Assembly: GCF_000620145.1 (NCBI RefSeq)
Contig: NZ_KK211082.1
Location: 243,198-307,197 of the forward strand
DNA: 64,000 nucleotides
Reading direction: 5' to 3'
DNA from: Deefgea rivuli DSM 18356
GTDB taxonomy: Bacteria; Pseudomonadota; Gammaproteobacteria; Burkholderiales; Chitinibacteraceae
The notes below the pieces were generated by a model that worked only from the letters and a program-made list of their open reading frames with translations, was not told where the DNA came from and did not search any database. A program made the translations under genes and the position numbers. This document shows positions 45,142-54,602 of the stretch, piece after piece (the stretch's first letter is position 1; each line of letters opens with the position of its first letter).

Positions 45142-46518
45142 ATGTTTAAAAAAATATTAATCGCCAACCGTGGTGAAATCGCGTTAAGAATTTTGCGCGC
45201 TTGCCGTGAAATGGGCATCAAAACCGTGGTCGTGCATTCTGAAATCGACCGCGAAGCCAAATACGTCAAATTGGCGGATGAATCGGTGTGTATCGGCCCG
45301 AATAATTCGGCACAAAGCTATTTGAATATGGCCGCGCTGATTTCAGCCGCCGAAGTAACTGAAGCCGAAGCCATTCACCCTGGTTATGGCTTTTTGTCAG
45401 AAAATGCTGACTTTGCGCAGCGCGTTGAAGAATCTGGCTTTGTGTTTATCGGCCCACGCCCAGAAACAATTCGCCTAATGGGCGACAAAGTGTCGGCCAA
45501 AGACGCGATGAAAGAAGCTGGCGTCCCTTGCGTGCCGGGTTCTGATGGCGCTTTGCCAGATGATGCGGATGAAATGATTAAGATTGGTCGCCAAGTCGGC
45601 TATCCAGTCATCATCAAAGCCGCAGGCGGTGGCGGTGGTCGCGGTATGCGCGTGGTTGAGCGTGAAGAAGATTTGCTCGGCGCGGTTGCAATGACGCAAG
45701 CTGAAGCCGGTGCAGCATTTGGCAATCCAGTCGTGTATATGGAACGCTATTTGCAAAATCCACGCCATATCGAGATTCAAATTTTGGCCGACCAACACGG
45801 CCACGCGATTTATTTGGGCGAACGCGATTGCTCTATGCAACGTCGCCACCAAAAAGTACTCGAAGAAGCGCCAGCACCGGGCATTACCGACGAACAACGT
45901 CAACGTATCGGTGAATCTTGCGCCGAAGCATGCCGCCGTATGGGCTACCGTGGTGCGGGGACGTTTGAATTTTTGTTCGAAAATGGCGAGTTCTTCTTTA
46001 TCGAAATGAACACGCGCGTGCAAGTTGAGCATCCAGTGACTGAACTCATCACTGGCATCGACATCGTACAAGAACAAATTCGCGTTGCCGCGAACTTGCC
46101 ACTGCAATACACGCAAGAAGACGTTCAGCTCAAAGGCCATGCCATTGAGTGCCGGATTAATGCCGAAGATCCACTGAACTTCTTCCCAAGTCCAGGTCGT
46201 ATCACGACCTACCACACGCCAGGTGGCCCCGGCGTGCGCGTTGATTCGCATGTGTATCAAGGCTATTTTGTCCCGCCGAACTACGACAGCATGATCGGCA
46301 AGATCATCACTTACGGCGATACGCGCGCACAAGCAATTGCCCGTATGAAAATCGCGCTGTCAGAAATGGTGGTACAAGGTATTTCAACGAATATTCCATT
46401 ACATCAACAATTGTTACTGGATCCGGAATTTGTTAAAGGTGAAACGAGTATTCATTACCTCGAACACCAAATGCCAGCGATTCGTGAATTAATTGCCAAG
46501 AAAACGGCAGCGCAGTAA
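45142..46518 (+). CDS. accC: Biotin carboxylase subunit of acetyl-CoA carboxylase
   Basis: A 458-residue ATP-grasp enzyme. It starts [18 protein letters not shown]. The glycine-rich ATP loop [14 protein letters not shown], the [14 protein letters not shown] motif and the catalytic [18 protein letters not shown] are all present. It carboxylates the biotin of AccB using bicarbonate and ATP. The ATG at 45142 follows ACGGAG by about six bases; the longer frame is not supported. Transcription ends at a clear terminator 12 bp after the stop. Confidence 0.97.
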   Translation: MFKKILIANRGEIALRILRACREMGIKTVVVHSEIDREAKYVKLADESVCIGPNNSAQSYLNMAALISAAEVTEAEAIHPGYGFLSENADFAQRVEESGFVFIGPRPETIRLMGDKVSAKDAMKEAGVPCVPGSDGALPDDADEMIKIGRQVGYPVIIKAAGGGGGRGMRVVEREEDLLGAVAMTQAEAGAAFGNPVVYMERYLQNPRHIEIQILADQHGHAIYLGERDCSMQRRHQKVLEEAPAPGITDEQRQRIGESCAEACRRMGYRGAGTFEFLFENGEFFFIEMNTRVQVEHPVTELITGIDIVQEQIRVAANLPLQYTQEDVQLKGHAIECRINAEDPLNFFPSPGRITTYHTPGGPGVRVDSHVYQGYFVPPNYDSMIGKIITYGDTRAQAIARMKIALSEMVVQGISTNIPLHQQLLLDPEFVKGETSIHYLEHQMPAIRELIAKKTAAQ

Positions 46519-46529
46519 TCAATCATCCC

Positions 46530-46556
46530 AACGGAGCCGAATGGCTCCGTTTTTTA
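46530..46556 (+). terminator. Rho-independent terminator of accBC
   Basis: AACGGAGCC and GGCTCCGTT form a nine-base stem with loop GAAT, followed by a T-run. Confidence 0.93.
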
Positions 46557-46571
46557 TTGCACAGAAAACCT

Positions 46572-47276
46572 ATGCCTACAAAATACCTCATCGCTGCTGC
46601 CCTATTCTTGCCACTGTATGTCGGCGCAAAAGAACTCCCGCCCTGCCAAGCGCAAACCGCCGTCGATAGCTGGTGCACTCTGCCACTGGCTGAATTGCAT
46701 CCTACCCAGCCCGCCGTCGGCATGCTGCGCGTTGAAGACACGATACAAAAACTACGCGGGAAAAGCACAGCGGCGCTGCAAAAATATGCCAAGAAAAAAA
46801 CCATCGTCGTTGTGATTGGCCCCAATGGCGAGTTTTACTTGGCGGATCGCCATCATTTATCGCGTTCGCTATTTGATTTAGGCCTTGAACAAGCGCCAGT
46901 CAAAATCATTGGCAAGCTCGACAATCCAGCGACATTCTGGACTGATATGCGCAAAAACAATTGGGCTTACCCAGTGGATGAGCACGGCAAAGAGATTGAT
47001 CCGAATCAGCTGCCGAAAACCTTAGCCGAGCTAAAAAACGATCCCTACCGCTCACTCGCCGCCTACGCCCAAGAAGACGGCGCCTACGGTAAAGCCCAGA
47101 ACGCTTACTTTATCGAATTTGCATGGTCGACCTATTTCGGCAACGCCATGCAATGGCGCCCGATAACGCGCAACAATCTGCACAGCGCGATCAACGAAGC
47201 CAAAATATTGGCGTGCAAACCTGCGGCAAAACCGCTGCCCGGTTACAAAGCTGAATGCGATTTAGTCTCTCAATAA
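46572..47276 (+). CDS. Secreted ParB/Srx-like (ParBc_2) protein
   Basis: A 234-residue exported protein. The signal peptide covers residues 1-19 (TKYLIAAALFLPLYVGAK). The core has the ParB/sulfiredoxin-like pattern L-A-E-L-H-P-T-Q-P-A-V-G, then VVVIGPNGEFYLADRHHLSR, typical of the putative ParB-like nuclease family ParBc_2, whose function in the periplasm is unknown. The ATG at 46572 precedes the signal peptide; the longer frame begins at TTG. It may form an operon with the next gene. Confidence 0.8.
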   Translation: MPTKYLIAAALFLPLYVGAKELPPCQAQTAVDSWCTLPLAELHPTQPAVGMLRVEDTIQKLRGKSTAALQKYAKKKTIVVVIGPNGEFYLADRHHLSRSLFDLGLEQAPVKIIGKLDNPATFWTDMRKNNWAYPVDEHGKEIDPNQLPKTLAELKNDPYRSLAAYAQEDGAYGKAQNAYFIEFAWSTYFGNAMQWRPITRNNLHSAINEAKILACKPAAKPLPGYKAECDLVSQ

Positions 47277-47286
47277 AGCCATCCTC

Positions 47287-48303
47287 ATGAATATCCATAC
47301 CGATTTACTAGCGACCGTCCAGCTTCTTGAAGAGAACTACTCAGGCTATAGAGACAAACTCAGCAGCCGACGCGAACACATCCTTGCCGCCCGCGATGCC
47401 TTACTTCAGAGCGAAACCAACGTTGCAGTCGAGCTAGATCAAGCGATCTGCAACTATCTTGCAGCCTTTGCTGATGGGCATGTGAGTTTGCAGTCAAAAA
47501 GCACCCCGCCAAAACAACAAGCAAGCGTTGATTTGAGTCCATCGCTGGAAATGTCACCGGAATTGGCATGGTTACGAGTTCCCAGTTTTGATCCGCAATT
47601 TAGCCAAAGCCTTAGCAAATTACTTGAGGAAAATCACACACTACTCTGCGATGGTCGAACATTGATTATTGATTTACGGGATAACCGAGGCGGCTGCGAC
47701 GATGGCTTTGAACCTTTACTACCGTACGTGATGTCGGAGGCAAACTATCAAGTAACAGGTATGGCGGTACTCAGTACCCCAGCTAATATCGCTGGCTGGG
47801 AGAAACTACCCGAACTCTACCCTAGCCTGCCAAGCGAAAGCCTAGCTTTAATCAAGCAACTCACGCTAAAAATGCGTCTATCCATTGGGCAGTTTGTTCT
47901 CTTTGATGACAAAGCCATCCATACAAAAGAGCTGAAAAAAATTCATCTCCAGCCATCACAAGTTCTAATTTTGATGAATCACATTACAGGAAGTAGCGCC
48001 GAAGAATTCCTACTCGCGGCCAAGCAAAGCGCGCGCGTCACGCTCATAGGCGAAAATAGCGCAGGTGTTTTGGATTATTCCAATGTTCGAGAATTTCCAC
48101 TGCCATCAGGACAGCGCTCGCTCTGGCTTGCGACATCCCGTAGTTTACGACTGCCCGAGCACGGCATTGATGGCATCGGTATTCCACCCGACATCCCATT
48201 GCCAACAGAAATTTTGCAAAACCCCACCGCTTTACACGCTTGGTTTTGTACATATCTTGAGCAAACACAGCACGCATTCGCTGAAGAGGCGCTTTTAAGC
48301 TAA
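47287..48303 (+). CDS. S41 family peptidase
   Basis: A 338-residue protein related to C-terminal processing (tail-specific) proteases. The LIIDLRDNRGGCDDG motif and the segment HITGSSAEEFLLAAKQS carry the strand and nucleophile serine of S41 enzymes (G-S-S-A-E-E-F), followed by GENSAGVLDYSN. The usual PDZ domain is missing and no signal peptide is seen, so it may act in the cytosol. It starts 11 bp after the previous gene and is probably co-transcribed with it. Confidence 0.8.
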   Translation: MNIHTDLLATVQLLEENYSGYRDKLSSRREHILAARDALLQSETNVAVELDQAICNYLAAFADGHVSLQSKSTPPKQQASVDLSPSLEMSPELAWLRVPSFDPQFSQSLSKLLEENHTLLCDGRTLIIDLRDNRGGCDDGFEPLLPYVMSEANYQVTGMAVLSTPANIAGWEKLPELYPSLPSESLALIKQLTLKMRLSIGQFVLFDDKAIHTKELKKIHLQPSQVLILMNHITGSSAEEFLLAAKQSARVTLIGENSAGVLDYSNVREFPLPSGQRSLWLATSRSLRLPEHGIDGIGIPPDIPLPTEILQNPTALHAWFCTYLEQTQHAFAEEALLS

Positions 48304-48338
48304 AATCGCAGCTCCTAACTTTACCCGCGAAACTCATC

Positions 48339-49226
48339 ATGGCTTGGCAAGAACTCCGCCTAACAACCGACTCCAAACAGGCAGAAGCCTATTCGGACGC
48401 TTTATTTGATTTGGGCGCGCTTTCAGTTTCGATTGAAGATGCCGCTGCCGATACGGCGGATGAAAAACCGATTTTTGGTGAGCCGGGCGAGCCTGTCGAC
48501 CAATTGTGGGATAACAGCATCGTACTGGCACTGTTTGACGTCGATGTGGATGTTGATGCCATCGTCGCTACTGCCGCTACAACGCTGAAATTAGCAGCAC
48601 CAAGCTATGTGATTGTGAATGTCGCCGATCAAGATTGGGTGCGTTTAACACAATCGCAATTTGATCCAATTCCAATTTCAGCACGCCTGTGGATCACGCC
48701 AACATGGCATGAATGCCCGGATCCTGCTGCAGTGAGTATTCAGCTTGATCCAGGTTTAGCATTTGGCACGGGTAGCCACCCGACGACGCGTTTGTGCTTG
48801 CAATGGCTGGATACGAATATTGCGGGCGGCGAAAATGTGTTGGATTACGGTTGCGGCAGCGGAATTTTGGCGATTGCCGCATTGAAACTCGGCGCGGGTG
48901 AAACCGATGGTGTGGATATTGATGCGCAGGCGATGATCGCCAGCAATCAAAATGCCGAGCAAAACGGCGTCGTCGGCCAGTTCTACTTACCCGATTCAGC
49001 ACCAAGCAAAACCTATGATGTCGTGGTGGCCAATATTCTGACCAATCCACTCAAAGCGCTCGCGCCGCTGTTGGCGGGTCGTTGCCGCAGTGGTGGCCGC
49101 TTGGTGTTATCGGGTATTTTGGCCGAGCAAGCGCATGAAATCGTCGCGATTTATAATGAATGGTTCGATTTTACTTCCCCTGCCGAGCATGAAGGCTGGG
49201 TATGTTTGTCGGCGCTTCGTAAATAA
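48339..49226 (+). CDS. prmA: Ribosomal protein L11 methyltransferase
   Basis: A 295-residue SAM-dependent methyltransferase that trimethylates ribosomal protein L11. The N-terminus MAWQELRLTTDSKQAEAYSD and the SAM-binding motif VLDYGCGSGILAIAALKLGA are characteristic of PrmA, as are FGTGSHPTTRLCLQWL and VVANILTNPLKALAPL (the N-I-L post-motif). It is cytosolic. It is followed on the same strand by a zinc-ribbon membrane protein gene, as in several Neisseriales genomes. Confidence 0.96.
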   Translation: MAWQELRLTTDSKQAEAYSDALFDLGALSVSIEDAAADTADEKPIFGEPGEPVDQLWDNSIVLALFDVDVDVDAIVATAATTLKLAAPSYVIVNVADQDWVRLTQSQFDPIPISARLWITPTWHECPDPAAVSIQLDPGLAFGTGSHPTTRLCLQWLDTNIAGGENVLDYGCGSGILAIAALKLGAGETDGVDIDAQAMIASNQNAEQNGVVGQFYLPDSAPSKTYDVVVANILTNPLKALAPLLAGRCRSGGRLVLSGILAEQAHEIVAIYNEWFDFTSPAEHEGWVCLSALRK

Positions 49227-49309
49227 GCAAATAATAGCCTCGCGCCACAAACTGTCTTCTCAAGGCTGTGGCGCTTTTGGCGTAGTTTATAGATGAGCGA
49301 AATCAACGC

Positions 49310-50308
49310 ATGAGCCAAATTACTTGCTGCCCCAATTGCAGCACCTCCTTTCGTGTTACCGACGCACAGCTCGCCGCGCACCAAGGCAAGGTGCGCTGTG
49401 GCCGCTGTGCATTTGTGTTTCATGCGCCTGATTTTATTCAAGCCTTGATGGCGGAATCACCCAGCGCTTTAGACCTTCCTAGTTCAGCAGTAACAAATCC
49501 ATCCAACTTAGTCGAGCCAAGCGCTGCGATCGCGACACCAAATACACTCACTTCAACAGAAACGGCCACAACAGAAACAGAGGGTATAGCTACAGAGGCT
49601 AACCAAACTAAAGCCTTTGATGAAATACCAAGAGAAAATCAGCACACGCTCGCGCAATTAGCGCTTGAAGAATCCGAACTTGATGCCGCTCTAGCAAAGG
49701 ATGAAGCTTTTTTCGATGAAGTTGATGCAGCTACGCCCACCAACACTGAAAATCTAGCTTTAGAAATCGACAGTGATTCGGAATACCAACCGATTCTGAG
49801 TGACGATGATTTATTCACACCACCGACAAAAACCCGCTCATCTTGGCTGTGGACTGTGGGTAGCGTTCTGGCAGCGCTGATACTCGTTGCCCAGCTCGGT
49901 TTTGTATTTCGCCAAACGCTGAGCCAAGAATTTCCAGTACTGCGCCCGAAATATCTCGCGCTATGCGCGCATTTGGAATGCTCGCTGCCCCTACCACGTG
50001 AAGCCCAGCTATTGCGCTCAGAATATTCCGAGCTGACTTTTATTCCGAATAATCCCACGCTGATTCAGCTCAATGCCACGCTACGTAATTTAGCGCCATT
50101 TGAGCAGGAGCTACCTAAGCTAGAACTCACGCTAACGGATGAAAATGAAAAAGTCATCGTGCGTAAAATCTTTACCGCACAGCAATATTTAGTGCAAAAC
50201 GAGCGCGTACAAAACTCGATTGAAGCCAATGAAGAAGTCCGCGCCTTTTTGCAGCTAGATTTAGGCGAGCTACATTCAACAGGTTATTCTTTATATTGGT
50301 TCTATTAA
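49310..50308 (+). CDS. Zinc-ribbon, DUF3426-type membrane protein
   Basis: A 332-residue protein. An N-terminal MJ0042-type zinc ribbon (residues 4-38) has C-C-P-N-C and C-G-R-C pairs. A long acidic, Thr/Glu/Ala-rich linker runs to about residue 175. A single transmembrane helix (WLWTVGSVLAALILVAQLGF) precedes the DUF3426 domain, which would sit in the periplasm. The function is unknown, though genes of this kind often stand beside prmA. It is probably in one operon with prmA. Confidence 0.85.
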   Translation: MSQITCCPNCSTSFRVTDAQLAAHQGKVRCGRCAFVFHAPDFIQALMAESPSALDLPSSAVTNPSNLVEPSAAIATPNTLTSTETATTETEGIATEANQTKAFDEIPRENQHTLAQLALEESELDAALAKDEAFFDEVDAATPTNTENLALEIDSDSEYQPILSDDDLFTPPTKTRSSWLWTVGSVLAALILVAQLGFVFRQTLSQEFPVLRPKYLALCAHLECSLPLPREAQLLRSEYSELTFIPNNPTLIQLNATLRNLAPFEQELPKLELTLTDENEKVIVRKIFTAQQYLVQNERVQNSIEANEEVRAFLQLDLGELHSTGYSLYWFY

Positions 50309-50405
50309 TCGGCTTGATTCAGCCAACCATTCAGCGCTTTGCCAACTTGTTTTTCCAGCTTTTACAGCCATACTGAAAGAATTCGTTTGCTCTGGAGAGG
50401 TTCGT

Positions 50406-50951
50406 ATGTCTACCGTAATGCTCAACAGCACCCCGATCAGTATTGGCGGTCGCTTCCCCCGCGCTGGTGAAACCGCGCATAGTTTTATGCTGGTCGATAC
50501 GCAACTGCAAGACGTGGCGCTATCCAAATTCTGGGGGCTGCGAAAGCTGATTGCGGTGGTGCCTAGCCTCGATGCTGCGATTGGCCTCACCATTGCCAGA
50601 AAACTTGAATCTGTGGGGTATGAGCTGGAAAACACCGTCATTATGACGGTATCGGTCGATACTCCCTATGCGCTCTCGCGAATCGGCGATGCCGAAGGTT
50701 TTCGCAAAATCCAATTGATGTCCACACTGCGCGGCCGTGACTTCCATAAAGATTACGGCGTCATGATTACCGACATTCCATTATCGGGCCTCATGACCAC
50801 TGCTTTATTTGTGCTCGATACCGATGATACAGTTTTGTACTCCGAGCTCGTTAGTGATCTTAACTCTGAGCCGAGCTATCAATCTGCACTCGAAAAACTC
50901 GCGCCGCCACTCATCCATAAAGCCGAAATATCCCTGCCGCAAGACGAATAA
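50406..50951 (+). CDS. Cysteine-less thiol peroxidase (Tpx) paralog
   Basis: A 181-residue protein with the same length, start (L-N-S-T-P-I-S-I-G-G-R-F-P) and overall sequence as Tpx next door, but containing no cysteine at all. The peroxidatic site, S-V-D-T-P-T-C in Tpx, reads SLDAAIG. The resolving site, N-R-F-C-G-A-E-G in Tpx, reads SRIGDAEG. It cannot use the normal peroxiredoxin mechanism. It could be a regulatory or structural partner, or have gained another function. Its own terminator follows. Confidence 0.85.
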   Translation: MSTVMLNSTPISIGGRFPRAGETAHSFMLVDTQLQDVALSKFWGLRKLIAVVPSLDAAIGLTIARKLESVGYELENTVIMTVSVDTPYALSRIGDAEGFRKIQLMSTLRGRDFHKDYGVMITDIPLSGLMTTALFVLDTDDTVLYSELVSDLNSEPSYQSALEKLAPPLIHKAEISLPQDE

Positions 50952-50975
50952 AAAAGGCCGCAAGGCCTTTTGTTT
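50952..50975 (+). terminator. Rho-independent terminator
   Basis: AAAAGGCC and GGCCTTTT form a perfect stem with loop GCAA, followed by GTTTT. It separates the Tpx paralog from tpx. Confidence 0.9.
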
Positions 50976-51096
50976 TATCTATGCAGCCCCACTTATTGCA
51001 TGGCAAGCTAAAAAACTATAATCCAAAAATATCCTGGCATCGAAACCTCTGATTGCCATGGTTTTTTACACTAAAACTTACTCACTGGAGAAATAC

Positions 51097-51597
51097 ATGA
51101 CAGCAGTTACTCTTGGCGGCAACCCAGTCGCAATCAACGGTACTTTCCCTAGCGTTGGCAGCACTGCGCCGGCATTTAGCTTGGTGGCAAAAGATTTATC
51201 GGATGTGACTTTGGCAAGCCTAGCTGGCAAACGCAAAGTATTAAACATTTTCCCAAGCGTTGACACGCCAACTTGCGCGACTTCAGTGCGTCGTTTCAAT
51301 GAAGTGGTTGCTGGCTTGGATAACACCGTTGTATTGTGCATTTCTGCTGATTTGCCATTCGCGCAAAACCGCTTCTGCGGCGCTGAAGGCATTGAAAACG
51401 TCATCAATCTATCGACGATGCGTGGCCGCGAATTCTTGGCGAACTACGGCGTTGAAATCACCAGCGCGCCATTAGCTGGCGTTGCTGCTCGCGCGGTTGT
51501 GGTACTCGATGAGAACGATCAAGTGTTGCACGCTGAACTCGTTGCTGAAATCAAAGACGAACCAAACTACGAAGCAGCACTGAAAGTTTTAGCCTAA
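51097..51597 (+). CDS. tpx: Thiol peroxidase
   Basis: A 166-residue atypical 2-Cys peroxiredoxin that reduces hydroperoxides with thioredoxin. The peroxidatic Cys is in [18 protein letters not shown] and the resolving Cys in [14 protein letters not shown]; both are intact. The ATG at 51097 follows a TGGAG; the longer frame is not supported. It acts in the cytosol or periplasm depending on species, and no signal peptide is seen here. It follows a cysteine-less paralog. Confidence 0.96.
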   Translation: MTAVTLGGNPVAINGTFPSVGSTAPAFSLVAKDLSDVTLASLAGKRKVLNIFPSVDTPTCATSVRRFNEVVAGLDNTVVLCISADLPFAQNRFCGAEGIENVINLSTMRGREFLANYGVEITSAPLAGVAARAVVVLDENDQVLHAELVAEIKDEPNYEAALKVLA

Positions 51598-51603
51598 GTA
51601 GCC

Positions 51604-51636
51604 ATTGCAGGGTTAAAATTTAACCCTGCAATTTTC
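51604..51636 (+). terminator. Rho-independent terminator of tpx
   Basis: A 14-base perfect inverted repeat (51604-51617 with 51619-51632) around one central A, followed by TTTTC. Confidence 0.92.
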
Positions 51637-51654
51637 TGTATAAAATAGACCTCA

Positions 51655-52473
51655 ATGACTTCTTGGCCGCTTGATTTTTTCCGCACTATCCCTGCATTTG
51701 CTCCCATCCTGCCTTTCCTTAGCCATTTTAAGCGCCCGCCCGAACACGCCGATTGGTTGACGGTCACACAGACTATTCAAACTCAAGGTGGTGCAACGGT
51801 GCGTTTTGTCGATCCCGACAGTATTACGCAATATTACGAGCTCGAAATTTACCAGCTTGGCAATGTCGCAACACGGCTTAATTGGCACGATACGTTTAAC
51901 GCAATGGTGTGGCAGGCCTATCCCAAAAGCAAAGTGGCGCTCAATGCGCTGCATTATCATGCAATGCACGCAGTACCAGCAGAGCAAACAGCAGGCCAAG
52001 GAATCGAAGAACATCCAGCGACCCGCGGCGCGCAACGTGATGCAGCAACGCTGTTTGATGAATGTGGCCTTATCTTGCCGTATAGCAATCCAACGTTACT
52101 GGAATTGATGATTAGCCATCAGTGGAATGCACTCTTTGTCGACAATCCGAGTGCTTGGGGCACAGAAATCAATGCACTGGTGTTTGGTCACGCGACGTTT
52201 GAAAACCTGCTCGCACCCTTTATTGGGCTGACCGGAAAATGCTGGCCAGTGCTCGTTGAAGCTGAGTTTTTTAGCCTGAGCCTGCTCGAACAGCGTCAGC
52301 ATTTAGATGGCATCATTGCCGAGCAAATTAATCAACGCTGGCTACAACGCCCGCGCCAACTGCCACCACTACCCTATTTGGGAATTCCAAATTGGTGGCC
52401 CGAACAAACTGCTGATTTTTACGCCAATCAAAGTTACTTCCGCACACATCAGCGACACAACGCACCAAAATAG
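51655..52473 (+). CDS. DUF3025 family protein
   Basis: A 272-residue protein of the DUF3025 family. The conserved segment YYELEIYQLGNVATRLNWHD and the following FNAMVWQAYPKSK are visible. It is likely cytosolic with no known activity. A weak ribosome site precedes the ATG. It is the last gene before the nitrogen-regulated amt promoter, whose first enhancer half-site overlaps its 3' end. Confidence 0.82.
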   Translation: MTSWPLDFFRTIPAFAPILPFLSHFKRPPEHADWLTVTQTIQTQGGATVRFVDPDSITQYYELEIYQLGNVATRLNWHDTFNAMVWQAYPKSKVALNALHYHAMHAVPAEQTAGQGIEEHPATRGAQRDAATLFDECGLILPYSNPTLLELMISHQWNALFVDNPSAWGTEINALVFGHATFENLLAPFIGLTGKCWPVLVEAEFFSLSLLEQRQHLDGIIAEQINQRWLQRPRQLPPLPYLGIPNWWPEQTADFYANQSYFRTHQRHNAPK

Positions 52474-52533
52474 CAAACAACGCACCAACTAAGCACAAAC
52501 GAAGCGCACCAATACATCGCTACACAGCACCAA
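52462..52533 (+). promoter_or_regulatory. Array of four GCACCAA half-sites (possible NtrC enhancer)
   Basis: GCACCAA occurs at 52462, 52482, 52506 and 52527, spaced 20, 24 and 21 bases, close to two helical turns each. GCACCA is the half-site of the NtrC consensus TGCACC-N-GGTGCA. The array ends about 50 bp upstream of a sigma-54 promoter, where an enhancer would lie. Confidence 0.6.
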
Positions 52534-52584
52534 AAATAATCACTCCACTCTGAATATCTTTTTTAATCAGTAACTTAATTGCAA

Positions 52585-52600
52585 TGGCACACTGCTTGCT
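52585..52600 (+). promoter_or_regulatory. Sigma-54 promoter of amt
   Basis: TGGCAC, a five-base spacer, then TTGCT: a perfect -24/-12 element. The start codon of amt lies 48 bp downstream. Confidence 0.85.
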
Positions 52601-52647
52601 TTTAGTGCAGCCACGATTGAGATTGCGAATAAATTGGAGTGAAGCAA

Positions 52648-53844
52648 ATGAGTGCAAACAGTAGCGACGTGCTATTTATTTTGTTGGGTGCCATTATGAT
52701 TTTGGCGATGCATGCTGGCTTTGCTTTTTTAGAGCTGGGTACGGTGCGTAAAAAAAATCAGGTGAATGCGCTGGTCAAAATTCTGACCGACTTTGCCGTG
52801 TCGGCCATTGCCTATTTTTTCATTGGTTACGGTATTGCCTACGGCGTGCATTTCTTTGGCCCCGCTGCAGAAATGACGCAAAATCACGGCTTTGAGCTGG
52901 TTAAATTCTTTTTCCTCCTCACTTTTGCCGCTGCAATTCCAGCCATCGTATCAGGCGGGATTGCCGAACGCGCTAAATTTCACCCGCAGTCAGCCGCGAC
53001 ATTTTTACTGGTTGGCTTCATCTACCCTTTCTTTGAAGGCATGATGTGGAATAACAATTTCGGCGTGCAAGATCTATTCAAAGCCTGGTTTGGCGCACCC
53101 TTCCATGATTTTGCTGGCTCGGTTGTCGTCCATGCCGTTGGTGGCTGGATAGGCTTGGCGGCAGTGCTTCATCTTGGTGCACGCCGTGGCCGCTACAACA
53201 AAGAAGGCCGCGTTGCCGCACATCCACCGTCGAGCATTCCATTTCTGGCGCTGGGCGCATGGATTCTGATCGTTGGCTGGTTCGGCTTTAACGTGATGAG
53301 CGCGCAAAAAATCGAAGGCATTTCCGGCCTCGTCGCGATGAATTCGCTGATGGCGATGGTCGGCGGTACTTTAGTCGCCACTTTCGTCGGCAAAAACGAC
53401 CCCGGCTTTATCCATAATGGCCCACTCGCAGGTTTAGTTGCCGTCTGTGCAGGGTCAGACATTATGCATCCGCTGGGCGCGCTGATTGTTGGCGGTATCG
53501 CTGGTGGGATGTTTGTTTATCTATTCACCATCACGCAAAACAAATGGAAAATCGACGATGTACTCGGCGTGTGGCCGCTGCATGGTATTTGCGGCGCATG
53601 GGGAGGTATTGCCGCAGGGATATTTGGTAGTAAAGCCTTCGGCGGTATAGGTGGGGTGAGTATATTGGCGCAGATTGTAGGTACGCTAATGGGTATTTCG
53701 ATTGCGTTTGTTGGTGGTTATATCGTATACGGCGTATTGAAAAAAACGGTTGGTATTCGGCTTTCTGATGAAGAGGAATTTAACGGTGCAGATTTAAGCA
53801 TCCATCAAATCAGCGCCAGCCCAGAACGTGAGACAAACTGGTAA
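52648..53844 (+). CDS. amt: Ammonium transporter (Amt/AmtB family)
   Basis: A 398-residue inner-membrane channel with about 11 hydrophobic helices. The twin-histidine pore residues are visible in DFAGSVVVHAVGGWIGLAAV and LHGICGAWGGIAAGIF. Unlike many AmtB proteins it is not preceded by a glnK gene. It takes up ammonium when nitrogen is limiting, consistent with the sigma-54 promoter upstream. The ATG at 52648 is preferred; a GTG at 52639 overlaps the TTGGAG ribosome site. Confidence 0.94.
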   Translation: MSANSSDVLFILLGAIMILAMHAGFAFLELGTVRKKNQVNALVKILTDFAVSAIAYFFIGYGIAYGVHFFGPAAEMTQNHGFELVKFFFLLTFAAAIPAIVSGGIAERAKFHPQSAATFLLVGFIYPFFEGMMWNNNFGVQDLFKAWFGAPFHDFAGSVVVHAVGGWIGLAAVLHLGARRGRYNKEGRVAAHPPSSIPFLALGAWILIVGWFGFNVMSAQKIEGISGLVAMNSLMAMVGGTLVATFVGKNDPGFIHNGPLAGLVAVCAGSDIMHPLGALIVGGIAGGMFVYLFTITQNKWKIDDVLGVWPLHGICGAWGGIAAGIFGSKAFGGIGGVSILAQIVGTLMGISIAFVGGYIVYGVLKKTVGIRLSDEEEFNGADLSIHQISASPERETNW

Positions 53845-54003
53845 GAAACAATGCCAATCCGTGGCCGGCGCTGATCCGGCCAACCCTGCCACTGCAACAC
53901 GCAAAATCCTCCCACAGGCTTCTTTACAAGTCTTTAAAGCATTCCTTAGCAGTGCTGCAACATTGCGGCTTTACTATGTATGCCTCTCGCGCCCAAATAG
54001 CGA

Positions 54004-54543
54004 ATGGCCATGAACTCAATACCGTCCAGCATGATTAAAATCATTTATCGCAAAACCAGTGCAGGTGAGCGAGAAATTATTGCGCGGCAAATGGGGCTTT
54101 CAGCCAAACTACGCCGCGCGCTCATTTTGATTGACGGTGTAAAAACAGTCGGCCTACTCAGTGGCCTTGTATTGGGTATGGAGCTATTACCCGCGATCAA
54201 TGAATTAGAATCGCTGGGCTTGATTCAATCCCAACAAAACAATCAGCTACAACAAGCAAAACCGCTTATCACAAGCCTAGTTTTAGAAGCCGCAAGCCCG
54301 CAGCCAGTCAAACCGAGTTTAGACGCCGAGCGTTTAAATGCGATTAAAGATCTAATGATAGCTAGCTCGGAAACACTGCTTGGTATTTTTAGTAAGACTT
54401 TAGTTGAAAAAATCAAAGTCATTGAACGCGAAGAGCAACTGGGCAATGCCATTTCGCAATGGAATATCAGCATGCGAGAATCAAAAAAAGGCCAACAGCA
54501 TGCCGAGCAATATTTAGAAGCCATCAGAACACTAATGAAATAG
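54004..54543 (+). CDS. Unknown protein with possible helix-turn-helix N-terminus
   Basis: A 179-residue product. The first half (SAGEREIIARQMGLSAKLRR, then ALILIDGVKT) has a helical pattern that could be a winged-helix DNA-binding fold. The second half is a long amphipathic helix rich in Lys, Glu and Gln (residues 105-178). I recognise no family. It has no signal peptide. It is 60 bp before a TraB/GumN-like gene, possibly in the same operon. Confidence 0.65.
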   Translation: MAMNSIPSSMIKIIYRKTSAGEREIIARQMGLSAKLRRALILIDGVKTVGLLSGLVLGMELLPAINELESLGLIQSQQNNQLQQAKPLITSLVLEAASPQPVKPSLDAERLNAIKDLMIASSETLLGIFSKTLVEKIKVIEREEQLGNAISQWNISMRESKKGQQHAEQYLEAIRTLMK

Positions 54544-54602
54544 CGTAGCAGCAAGGGCAGCGATATACTAAGCACCTATCCATTTTTTGTAGGTTTGCTC
54601 TA

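Noticed and set aside
45475-46332. A 285-residue antisense frame over accC
   Set aside because: It is a shadow of the conserved accC reading frame.
53828-54013. A 61-residue frame after amt
   Set aside because: It overlaps the amt end, has no membrane segment or family, and no ribosome site.
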